The notes: a model not told the origin generated them from the sequence alone. A DNA stretch of 7,009 bases from Fidelibacterota bacterium (GCA_002713885.1 PAVC01000058.1:6532-13540); one strand, 5' to 3'; positions 1-6,623 are shown, counted from the stretch's first letter. Made by a program: numbers and translations.

Positions 1-1319
1 TTAGCTTTCATTGAGCCAAAAGTAATAATCTGAGATACAGAAGTTTCTCCATATTGAGTTTTTATATAATCAATGACCTCTCCACGGCGTTCAATGCAAA
101 AATCAATATCAATATCTGGCATACTAATTCGATCAGGGTTGAGAAATCTTTCAAACAATAAATTATGTTTAATTGGATCTATGTCTGTTATGCCCAATGC
201 ATATGATATTAAGCTCCCAGCTGCAGAACCTCGTCCAGGACCAACAGGTATATCATTATTTTTTGCATACTGAACAAAGTCTGCGGTAATTAAAAAATAT
301 CCTGCAAAACCCATGTTTTTTATTACACCAAGTTCGTGATCAATTTGCTTATTTATCTCCGGCGTGATATCCTTGTATAAATTATTAACTCCGGTAACAA
401 CTAATGATTTAAGATATTCATCCGGGTCACCATTATTTTCGTTTTTAGGAATCGGGAAATTTGGCAAATGGTAAGATCCTGTATTTATCTCAAAATCAAT
501 ACTTTCTGCTATTTTTCTTGTATTTTCTATGGCTCCTGGGACATCTTTAAATAGACTATACATTTCATCTTGGGTTTTAAAATAAAACTCAGGCGTAGCA
601 TATTTAAGCCTATTGGGATCGTCTCTCTCTTTACCAGTCCCCAGGCATATATGAATATCATGAGCCTCAGAGTGTTCTTTTTTTGAATAGTGAGCATCAT
701 TCGTACATACAAGGGGGAGAGAAAGTTCCTTTGAAAGTTTTTTCATATTCTCAATATTAACTTCTTCTTCAGGGATGCCATGGTTTTGCACTTCTAAGTA
801 AAACCTTTCTTGAAAAATTTCAGAAAACTTTAGGGCAGCATTTTTTGCTCCTTCATAATCACCTTTTAGCATTTTTTCTGGTATCTCTCCTTTTAGGCAA
901 CCAGATAAACAAATAAGTCCTTCGCTATATTGCTCTAATAAATCCATATCAATTCTTGGTCTATAATAAAACCCCTCTAAATATCCTGCGGTAACAAGCT
1001 TCATTAGATTTTGATAGCCAGATTGGTTTTGAACTAAAAGAATTAAATGATTATTCCCCCAACCTCCTCCAGGAACAGGGTTTTTATTATGCCTACTACC
1101 AACCGCTACATATGTCTCACAACCAATAATTGGTTTAATACCTGTAGTTTTCGCCTCCTTATAAAAAGGTACAACACTGAACATATTCCCATGCTCCGTA
1201 AGAGCAAGACTATCCATATTTAGATCATCGATAGTATTGACTAACTGGTTTACTCTTTGTGCACCATCGAGCAAACTATAATCAGAGTGATTGTGCAGAT
1301 GTACAAATTCAGAAGTCAT
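1..1319 (-). CDS. dnaE: DNA polymerase III alpha subunit, N-terminal 439 residues (3' end beyond the window)
   Basis: Catalytic subunit of the replicative DNA polymerase (C-family), acting at the replication fork in the cytoplasm. The frame is open from ATG at 1319 to the left edge, giving 439 of the roughly 1,150 residues usual for the family. An N-terminal PHP domain (about 1-280) begins with HLHNHSDYSLLDG and carries the likely metal ligands H9, H11, D18, H43, E68, H91, C141, D208 and H210. The polymerase core follows: GPGRGSAAGSL (360-370) and PDIDIDF (401-407), whose D402 and D404 match the catalytic aspartates D401/D403 of E. coli DnaE. The visible end, QIITFGSMKA, is also typical. The ATG shares one base with the ubiA stop (TAATG), and an AGGA lies 8 bases upstream inside ubiA, so translation is probably coupled. 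PolC is unlikely, because no exonuclease domain interrupts the PHP domain. The family is certain; the missing C-terminal part cannot be judged. Confidence 0.97.
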   Translation of the reverse strand, partial: MTSEFVHLHNHSDYSLLDGAQRVNQLVNTIDDLNMDSLALTEHGNMFSVVPFYKEAKTTGIKPIIGCETYVAVGSRHNKNPVPGGGWGNNHLILLVQNQSGYQNLMKLVTAGYLEGFYYRPRIDMDLLEQYSEGLICLSGCLKGEIPEKMLKGDYEGAKNAALKFSEIFQERFYLEVQNHGIPEEEVNIENMKKLSKELSLPLVCTNDAHYSKKEHSEAHDIHICLGTGKERDDPNRLKYATPEFYFKTQDEMYSLFKDVPGAIENTRKIAESIDFEINTGSYHLPNFPIPKNENNGDPDEYLKSLVVTGVNNLYKDITPEINKQIDHELGVIKNMGFAGYFLITADFVQYAKNNDIPVGPGRGSAAGSLISYALGITDIDPIKHNLLFERFLNPDRISMPDIDIDFCIERRGEVIDYIKTQYGETSVSQIITFGSMKA

Positions 1320-2158
1320 TATATTGTTCCTATGTAAATGGAAAACAAACCACCAAGAGTACAAAATTTTAACAATTTAGTGCTTCTCTTTGCTGTTGCT
1401 ATATTTGGTTTATTTAAGAGCAAAATTACTACCACTGCCAATGGAATCTCAACGGTCAAAATTAGTAAAATACCATAAAAAATATTATAATAACCTGTTA
1501 TAAAAGGCACAAAAGACCCGATCCCCAATAATGCAGATAACACTGTACATAAAACAATCGTTTTGTTTTCGCCATAGATTATTGGAAAAGTTTTTAAGCC
1601 AACAGATTTGTCTCCAATTATATCAGCCATATCCTTAACAATTTCTCTAATTAAAGTTAAACTAAAGGCCAATACAGCGGGAATTATCAATGGCTTAATA
1701 TTGTCAAAGATAAAACCCGCATATATAAAAGAGAGGGATAATATTAGAGCAACCACAATATTTCCTATTAGAGGAAAGTATTTAAGTTTTGCATTATACC
1801 CAATAATTAGCGGTAAAGAAATACAAATAGAAACTAATTGTGAATTCTTATTTAGTTGTAGTGCAAATAGGGTCCCTAGAATAAATGCAAAAAGTGAAAA
1901 TATGAGAGCATGTCTTCTTAAAACCAAACCTGAACTGATAGCTCTATCTGGACGATTAATTTTATCTATTTTGTAATCAAAGTAATCGTTAAGAGTGTTT
2001 GCTCCTGCTGTATAAAACATAACAACTAAAACAGCAAAGATAACAAAACTTATTGGACCATTATATTTTACGATAAAGGAAGAGATCACAATGGTAAGAC
2101 CCCCTAGAATCACATTTAAGGGCCTAATAATCGTAATATATGCAAATAATTGTTTCAT
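1319..2158 (-). CDS. UbiA-family membrane prenyltransferase, archaeal DGGGP synthase-like
   Basis: An integral membrane enzyme of 279 residues, the usual size for UbiA prenyltransferases, with eight or nine hydrophobic segments (about 11-29, 36-55, 84-101, 106-121, 132-151, 155-171, 200-220, 224-248, 263-279). Both Mg-prenyl-diphosphate motifs are intact: NDYFDYKIDKINRPDRAI (57-74; D58, D61, D65) and REIVKDMADIIGD (171-183; D176, D179, D183). These resemble digeranylgeranylglyceryl phosphate synthase, which adds the second isoprenoid chain in archaeal ether lipid synthesis, more than 4-hydroxybenzoate (UbiA) or naphthoate (MenA) prenyltransferases. The substrate is inferred from motif resemblance only; another prenyl acceptor such as a quinone, chlorin or heme precursor is possible. 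The start codon lies in an ATGA overlap with the prmC stop, and the stop shares a base with the dnaE start. No Shine-Dalgarno sequence is visible before the ATG, so coupling to prmC translation is likely. Confidence 0.88.
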   Translation of the reverse strand: MKQLFAYITIIRPLNVILGGLTIVISSFIVKYNGPISFVIFAVLVVMFYTAGANTLNDYFDYKIDKINRPDRAISSGLVLRRHALIFSLFAFILGTLFALQLNKNSQLVSICISLPLIIGYNAKLKYFPLIGNIVVALILSLSFIYAGFIFDNIKPLIIPAVLAFSLTLIREIVKDMADIIGDKSVGLKTFPIIYGENKTIVLCTVLSALLGIGSFVPFITGYYNIFYGILLILTVEIPLAVVVILLLNKPNIATAKRSTKLLKFCTLGGLFSIYIGTI

Positions 2159-3033
2159 GAATTATTAATTACTAATACTCTAGTATCTTTATTTAAATCT
2201 CGCACAGATTCTAAATTATCATATCCAGCTTTACTAAAAATTTCTTTAACTCTTTCAGGGTGATCTCCTCTTCCGACTTCCAATATTGTTACTCCATTTT
2301 TTTTTACAACCTGGGGAATGATATTCGAAAATTTTCTATAGAATTCTAGGCCATCACTATTATCTGTCAGTGCCACCATTGGCTCAAAATCTTTCACATC
2401 ACTCATTAAACCTGGAATTTCTTCTTGTGATATATAGGGCGGGTTAGATATTAACATGTCTGCAGTATGATTTATATCCTGGCAAAGGATATCTAGATTT
2501 ATAAACTGAATATTTTTAAGGCCATACATGTCGGCATTATTTTTTGCTGTAGACAATGCACTATTAGAAATATCTATCGCGATAACACTGCAAAAAGGGA
2601 TCTCAAGTGCAATAGTGATACCGATACAACCAGAGCCGGTACCGACATCAAGTATTATTGGATTTTCCTTTTTTGAAAGAATATCAATAGACACATCAAT
2701 TAGCTTTTCCGTTTCCGGTCTTGGTATAAGAACATCCTGATTTACAAAAAATTTTCTACCATAAAACTCAGATGAACCAATAATGTATTGTGTCGGCTCA
2801 CGGTTAACCCTTCTTTTAATCAGACCTCTTAAAATAATTAGATCTTCAGGTGTGACTGTTTTTTCAAATTGAAGATATAGATCAATTTTTTTGCAGCCTA
2901 TTATATGTTGTAAAAGTGACTCTATTTCAATTCTAGGATTATCAAAGGATTTCTCTTTAAAATATTTTTTACCCCAATTAAGTATATCAATTAGCCGCCA
3001 TATTTTTTCTGTTTTTGAGTTTTGAGGGTACAA
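2155..3033 (-). CDS. prmC: Peptide chain release factor N5-glutamine methyltransferase PrmC (HemK)
   Basis: This SAM-dependent methyltransferase modifies the glutamine of the GGQ motif in release factors RF1 and RF2, which raises termination efficiency. The 292-residue product is normal in length. The N-terminal helical substrate-binding domain spans about 10-95 and is followed by IPRPETE (103-109). The Rossmann methyltransferase fold has the SAM motif DVGTGSGCIGI (129-139), the acidic ribose-binding region near D154, and the hallmark NPPY (197-200), which binds the target glutamine. The start is TTG at 3033. It is the only usual start codon between the in-frame stop at 3048-3046 and the conserved region beginning WRLIDILNWG, so it is probably right although no Shine-Dalgarno precedes it. 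The gene follows prfA, whose product is its substrate, by a 46-base gap, and overlaps ubiA by four bases (ATGA). An A9 run encodes KKN near residues 244-246, a possible slippage or sequencing-error site, but the frame is intact. Confidence 0.95.
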   Translation of the reverse strand: MYPQNSKTEKIWRLIDILNWGKKYFKEKSFDNPRIEIESLLQHIIGCKKIDLYLQFEKTVTPEDLIILRGLIKRRVNREPTQYIIGSSEFYGRKFFVNQDVLIPRPETEKLIDVSIDILSKKENPIILDVGTGSGCIGITIALEIPFCSVIAIDISNSALSTAKNNADMYGLKNIQFINLDILCQDINHTADMLISNPPYISQEEIPGLMSDVKDFEPMVALTDNSDGLEFYRKFSNIIPQVVKKNGVTILEVGRGDHPERVKEIFSKAGYDNLESVRDLNKDTRVLVINNS

Positions 3034-3079
3034 GATTATATGGTTTTATTTCCCCGTCTAATAGTATATACTTTATATA
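3034..3079 (-). other. Short gap between prfA and prmC
   Basis: These 46 bases form the largest break among the five genes downstream of the terminator; the other junctions there overlap. It holds a 10-bp palindrome (AGTATATACT, 3063-3072), a GGGG run, and a TATAAT on the minus strand (3040-3035). No Shine-Dalgarno precedes the TTG start of prmC, and no -35-like element is well placed for the TATAAT. I see no convincing promoter or terminator here; prmC is most simply read from the prfA transcript. Confidence 0.5.
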
Positions 3080-4147
3080 TCAAGTAATCTCAGCAGACAA
3101 TATCTCCTGCTGCTCAGCGATTTTTAATTTTTCTATAATCTCTTCGATAGCACCATTCATTATTTCTGACAATCTGTATGAAGTAAAATTAATACGGTGA
3201 TCTGTAACCCTACCTTGAGGGAAATTATATGTTCTGATTTTTGCTGATCTGTCTCCTGTGGAAACAAGACTCTTCCTTTCAGCCGCGCGCTCTGCGGCAG
3301 CTTTTTCTTTCTGATCTGCTAGAAGCCTTGACCTAAGTACTTTTAACGCTGCTGCTCTATTTTTATGTTGTGAAGATTGATCCTGACAAGTAACCACAAG
3401 CCCTGTTGGAATATGTGTAATACGTATGGCCGATTCTGTTTTATTTACATGCTGTCCACCAGCCCCACTTGCTCTATATGTGTCAATCTTCAAGTCAGTA
3501 TCATGGATCTCTACATCTACCTCTTCAGCCTCTGGCAATACTGCTACCGTGGCAGCAGAGGTATGTACTCGCCCACCAGTTTCTGTTTCAGGTACGCGTT
3601 GTACACGATGTACACCACTTTCATATTTTAACATTCCATATGCACCAACACCTTTTAATGCAATAATAACCTCTTTAAACCCACCTATTCCAATTTCATT
3701 AGAGGAGATTAATTCTTTCTGCCAATTATATTTTTCAGAAAAATGAGAATATAAACGAAACAAATCTGCCGCAAATAGAGCTGCCTCATCTCCGCCTGTT
3801 CCTGCCCGAATCTCCAGTATAATATTCTTATTATCTAAGGGGTCTTTTGGCAAAAGTTTTATCTTTAATTCTTTTTCAAGCTCTATTTTTCTTTTTTTAT
3901 TTAGAGCGAGGTCTTCTACTGCTAATTCCTTTAGATCAGGTTCATTCTCTTCAATAATTGACTCGCTATCAACTATTTGGTCTAATACTTTAATATACTC
4001 TTTACCCGTAATTACGATAGGCTCAAGCTGCTTATACTCTTTAGCAATTTCTTTTAACTTTTCCAGGTTTGATAAGACTTCTTGATCTGCCATTTGCTTT
4101 TCAATAGTGTTGTATCTATCAATTATAGATTCTAGCTTATCTTTCAT
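3080..4147 (-). CDS. prfA: Peptide chain release factor 1 (RF1)
   Basis: Recognises UAA and UAG stop codons in the ribosomal A site and triggers peptide release. The product has 355 residues, the normal length. In order: an N-terminal helical domain (about 1-100), the core domain with EIRAGTGGDEAALFA (112-126), the codon-recognition tripeptide P186-E187-T188 within RVQRVPETETGGRVHTSA, and the catalytic GGQ at 230-232 within SGAGGQHVNKTESAIR. The PxT tripeptide marks RF1; RF2 would have SPF and usually a programmed frameshift, neither of which is present. The ending KIRTYNFPQGRVTDHRI (303-319) is also typical of RF1. Q232 is the expected methylation target of the PrmC encoded next. The ATG overlaps the DUF1385 stop codon (ATGA), and no clear Shine-Dalgarno is visible, so reinitiation after the upstream gene is the likely route. 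Confidence 0.97.
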   Translation of the reverse strand: MKDKLESIIDRYNTIEKQMADQEVLSNLEKLKEIAKEYKQLEPIVITGKEYIKVLDQIVDSESIIEENEPDLKELAVEDLALNKKRKIELEKELKIKLLPKDPLDNKNIILEIRAGTGGDEAALFAADLFRLYSHFSEKYNWQKELISSNEIGIGGFKEVIIALKGVGAYGMLKYESGVHRVQRVPETETGGRVHTSAATVAVLPEAEEVDVEIHDTDLKIDTYRASGAGGQHVNKTESAIRITHIPTGLVVTCQDQSSQHKNRAAALKVLRSRLLADQKEKAAAERAAERKSLVSTGDRSAKIRTYNFPQGRVTDHRINFTSYRLSEIMNGAIEEIIEKLKIAEQQEILSAEIT

Positions 4148-5109
4148 CCAATTGCTTCAGCTGTGTATTTTTTACCCACGAAATTATCGTATTCGTCTCC
4201 GAAGGCATCTTTTAAGGCTGCGATTGAAACCTCAATCATTTTATCATCAGGTTGTTTAGTAGTAATATTTTGTAACAATATCCCGGGAGCTTTAAGTATC
4301 CTAAAAATTAAAAGATCATTTTTTGATGTAATTTTTATTAATTCATAACCGATTCCAGATACTAGAGGAATTAATGGTAAATGAAATAATAGCCTTGTAG
4401 ATAAAGATATAGTCCCGAAATAATAAATAATAATAGTATCAACAATCGCAAAAACGAATATAGCTGATAATAAAACAATAAACATAAAACTAGTACCACA
4501 TCTCGGATGCTGTGTCGGGAATGATTGTGCTTCTGCTATTGATAAATCATTACCAGATTCAAAATTATATACTACTTTGTGTTCAGCTCCATGATACTGA
4601 AATAGTCTGGCAATATCTTTAATCTTTGAAATTAAAAATAGATAAACCACAAAAAATATTATCCTAAATATTCCAGAAGAAAGATTGAACCATAAGGCTT
4701 CTTTTTCAATAGACAATAACTTTGTTGTAAGCCACATTGGGAGCACCATAAACAAAGATATAGCGAGTATAATGGAAAATATAGTGGTTATGAAATCCAT
4801 AATTTTAGATAATATTCCTTCGCTACTCTCTTCAGGATAGCTGATATCTGCAGACCATTGGAGCGTTGACATTCCCATTTTCATTGCCTCATATAGTGAT
4901 GCAATACCTCTAAATATTGGTTTAGACCATAAAATGGAGCGTTCAGTTATAGAAGAAAATTCTTTTCGTTTAATCCTTATATCTCCATTAGGACAGCGTA
5001 CAGCAGTGGAGTAGGCACCAGGGACTCTCATCATTACACCTTCTATTACAGCTTGCCCGCCGACCAAAATATTTGGCTTCATGGATAAAATTAATAATAG
5101 TCGCTTCAT
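4144..5109 (-). CDS. DUF1385 (YqhQ-family) membrane protein of unknown function; true start probably 5082
   Basis: A conserved membrane protein of the DUF1385/YqhQ family, whose biochemical role is not established. The frame codes for 321 residues. Family signatures are GGQAVIEGVMMR (17-28), YHGAEHKVVY (172-181), HPRCGTSF (201-208) and a C-terminal PDDKMIEVSIAALKDAF (287-303). Four hydrophobic segments are visible near 105-128, 144-161, 207-231 and 240-257. H173, E176, H177, H201 and C204 could form a metal site; this is inference. The ATG at 5109 lies only three bases after the T tract of a terminator, leaving no room for a ribosome binding site. The second methionine (M10, base 5082) begins MKPNILVGGQAVIEG, which looks like the usual family N-terminus, so it is the better start, although it also lacks a Shine-Dalgarno. 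The gene overlaps prfA by ATGA. The neighbourhood of rpmE, prfA and prmC recurs in many bacteria and hints at a link to translation, without proof. Confidence 0.92.
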   Translation of the reverse strand: MKRLLLILSMKPNILVGGQAVIEGVMMRVPGAYSTAVRCPNGDIRIKRKEFSSITERSILWSKPIFRGIASLYEAMKMGMSTLQWSADISYPEESSEGILSKIMDFITTIFSIILAISLFMVLPMWLTTKLLSIEKEALWFNLSSGIFRIIFFVVYLFLISKIKDIARLFQYHGAEHKVVYNFESGNDLSIAEAQSFPTQHPRCGTSFMFIVLLSAIFVFAIVDTIIIYYFGTISLSTRLLFHLPLIPLVSGIGYELIKITSKNDLLIFRILKAPGILLQNITTKQPDDKMIEVSIAALKDAFGDEYDNFVGKKYTAEAIG

Positions 5110-5112
5110 TAT

Positions 5113-5154
5113 AAAAAAATAGCTCTATCAATTATCAATTATTGATAGAGCTAT
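5113..5154 (-). terminator. Intrinsic terminator after rpmE
   Basis: On the minus strand a perfect 14-bp inverted repeat (arms at 5154-5141 and 5132-5119, sequence ATAGCTCTATCAAT and its reverse complement) encloses an 8-base loop. The last T of the stem runs into six more Ts, making a tract of seven (5119-5113). It lies 17 bases after the rpmE stop codon. The stem has only four G:C pairs, low for a terminator but in keeping with the AT-rich genome, so it may be leaky. On the plus strand no T tract follows the hairpin, so it should act only for leftward transcription. The DUF1385 gene begins directly after it. Confidence 0.75.
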
Positions 5155-5171
5155 AATATGATATTAATAAT

Positions 5172-5420
5172 CTATTTTCTACCGTATTTCTTTTGAAATT
5201 TTTCTATTCTTCCTGCAGTATCAACTAGATTTTGTTGACCAGTGAAAAATGGATGAGACTTATTTGAAATTTCTATATTGTATAAAGGATATTCGTTTCC
5301 ATCATCCCAAATAACAGTATCTTTGGTGTCCACAGTAGATTTTGTTAAAAATGAATAGTCACAGGATGTGTCTTTAAACACCACCAGTCTATAATTTTCT
5401 GGGTGAATATCTTTTTTCAT
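5172..5420 (-). CDS. rpmE2: 50S ribosomal protein L31, type B (zinc-independent)
   Basis: Structural protein of the large ribosomal subunit that helps bridge the two subunits. Its 82 residues fit type B L31, which is longer than the zinc-binding type A form. It begins [17 protein letters not shown], carries [22 protein letters not shown] (40-61), and ends [17 protein letters not shown]. It has a single cysteine (C20), so the CxxC zinc ligands of type A are absent. In bacteria carrying both types, the B form takes over under zinc limitation; here it sits in a housekeeping translation cluster and may be the only L31, which one window cannot show. It starts three bases after the aminotransferase stop, with a strong GAGGAG ribosome binding site, and is followed by an intrinsic terminator. 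The gene symbol follows common usage for type B; many genomes name it rpmE. Confidence 0.96.
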   Translation of the reverse strand: MKKDIHPENYRLVVFKDTSCDYSFLTKSTVDTKDTVIWDDGNEYPLYNIEISNKSHPFFTGQQNLVDTAGRIEKFQKKYGRK

Positions 5421-5423
5421 TTT

Positions 5424-6623
5424 CTACTCCTCAATCATACGAAGGGCTTTTCTAACACGATCAATACCCTCTTTAATTATTTCTCTATTTGTCGCATATG
5501 AAAATCTTATATGCCCTGAGGCACCAAAGCCATCTCCTGGAACAGTAACGACCTGAACAGAGTCGAGAATATACTCTGAAATATCAAATGTGTCCTTTAA
5601 TAATTTATTGTTTCCCATACGATTTAAGTATGCACTAAAATCTGGAAAAGCATAAAAAGCACCGCTCGGCGTAGCACACTTTAGGCCTGATGTATCATTT
5701 AGCAATTCAACCATTAAATCACGTCTTTTTAGAAATGCATTTTTCATCTCTTCCACACACGATTGATCGCCAAGTAATGCAGTTATCCCAGCTTTTTGTC
5801 CTATTGAATTAGCACATGACGTAGCCTGACCTTGTATTTTTGACATTGCCTTTATTATTTTATTTGGTCCAGCAGCATAACCTATCCGCCATCCTGTCAT
5901 GGCATATGTCTTTGATAAACTCATACACGTGACTACTGTGGCTCCTATATTGTGTGTTTGATTTAATTTTTCTGCGCTTATAAACTCACCATCATAGATT
6001 AACCTTTCATAACATTCATCTGATATAACTACCCAGTTTTTTTCATTTGCTAATTTTAACAGGTTCACTATAGCATCATTACTCCAAACTCCTCCGGTCG
6101 GGTTTGATGGAGAGTTTATAATCACACCTTTTATTGTTGAGTTTGTCTTTGATTCTAGATCAGAAAAGTCAGGCTCAAAATTATTATCTGGTAGTGTATC
6201 GACTAGAACAGGCTTAGCCTCTGCCATTTTTACGAACTCCGGAAACGATACCCAATACGGAGAAAAAATTATAACGCTATCTCCAGAATTAAAAATAGCC
6301 TGACAAGCTGTAAATAAACTTTGTTTTTCGCCATTAGATACAAGTATATCAGATGGCGTATAGGATATTCCGTTCTCTCTTTTTAGCTTAGTACATATTG
6401 CCTCTCTAAACTCTATCATCCCAGATCCTGCGGTATATTTTGTATATCCCTGATCTAATGCATCTTTCGCCGCTTGACGAATATGCTTTGGAGTATTAAA
6501 ATCTGGCTCTCCAACAGAAAAATTAATTACGTCAATACCTTTTGAGCGCATTTCTGCTGCTTTAGTCACCATTTGTAAGGTAAATGATGGCTTAATATTT
6601 TCAACTCTATTTGCTACAATCAT
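5424..6623 (-). CDS. Class I pyridoxal-phosphate aminotransferase, aspartate/prephenate type (subgroup I-gamma)
   Basis: A cytoplasmic PLP enzyme moving an amino group between aspartate (or a related donor such as glutamate) and a 2-oxo acid, possibly also prephenate. The product has 399 residues, the usual length. Family features are NFSVGEPDFNTP (34-45), YTAGSGMIEFREAI (63-76), SPYWVSFPE (121-129), SPSNPTGG (171-178; N174), SDECYERLIY (201-210; D202 pairs with the PLP nitrogen, Y205), SLSKTYAMTGWRIGYAAG (235-252; K238 is the Schiff-base lysine), and HIRFSYA (371-377; R373 binds the substrate carboxylate). These match the Thermus/Bacillus-type AspC (I-gamma) rather than E. coli AspC. SNGEKQ (96-101) has a glutamate where a small residue is usual. 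Substrate preference cannot be read with certainty. The ATG overlaps the preceding stop (ATGA) with no Shine-Dalgarno, so translation is probably coupled. The stop is three bases before rpmE. Confidence 0.95.
   Translation of the reverse strand: MIVANRVENIKPSFTLQMVTKAAEMRSKGIDVINFSVGEPDFNTPKHIRQAAKDALDQGYTKYTAGSGMIEFREAICTKLKRENGISYTPSDILVSNGEKQSLFTACQAIFNSGDSVIIFSPYWVSFPEFVKMAEAKPVLVDTLPDNNFEPDFSDLESKTNSTIKGVIINSPSNPTGGVWSNDAIVNLLKLANEKNWVVISDECYERLIYDGEFISAEKLNQTHNIGATVVTCMSLSKTYAMTGWRIGYAAGPNKIIKAMSKIQGQATSCANSIGQKAGITALLGDQSCVEEMKNAFLKRRDLMVELLNDTSGLKCATPSGAFYAFPDFSAYLNRMGNNKLLKDTFDISEYILDSVQVVTVPGDGFGASGHIRFSYATNREIIKEGIDRVRKALRMIEE
5427..5432 (-). promoter_or_regulatory. Strong Shine-Dalgarno of rpmE inside the end of the aminotransferase gene
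   Basis: GAGGAG on the minus strand lies six bases (TAGAAA) upstream of the rpmE ATG at 5420. It also encodes the last two residues (E398, E399) of the aminotransferase. It is the only strong ribosome binding site in the window; other genes have none or, for dnaE, a weak AGGA. This fixes the rpmE start and suggests that rpmE is translated independently and at a high rate, as expected for a ribosomal protein. Confidence 0.85.

Noticed and set aside
73..273. A 66-codon plus-strand frame near the left edge
   Set aside because: It lies opposite the dnaE catalytic region (PDIDIDF and GPGRGSAAGS), which is certain to be coding.
527..712. A 61-codon minus-strand frame
   Set aside because: It lies out of frame inside dnaE, whose own frame is open and conserved across this stretch.
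1608..1976. A 122-codon open frame on the plus strand
   Set aside because: It lies wholly opposite the prenyltransferase gene, which has clear family motifs. The translation is an antisense image of hydrophobic codons, has no ribosome binding site and resembles no family.
3035..3040. A perfect TATAAT on the minus strand before prmC
   Set aside because: Transcription would start about seven bases on, inside prmC and past its only start codon. No good -35 is placed 16-18 bases upstream, and in AT-rich DNA this hexamer arises easily by chance.
3063..3072. 10-bp palindrome AGTATATACT between prfA and prmC
   Set aside because: It is made almost wholly of alternating T and A, has no second copy in the window and does not extend further. 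Nothing supports an operator.
3377..3746. Two or three overlapping plus-strand frames opposite prfA
   Set aside because: They mirror the most conserved part of RF1 (the PxT to GGQ region). Their cysteine-, proline- and serine-rich products are typical of antisense shadows.
5152..5157. TATTAT on the minus strand just before the terminator hairpin, as a possible promoter for DUF1385
   Set aside because: No -35-like element could be supported, and the surrounding sequence is nearly all A and T, so the match has little weight. Transcript mapping would be needed.
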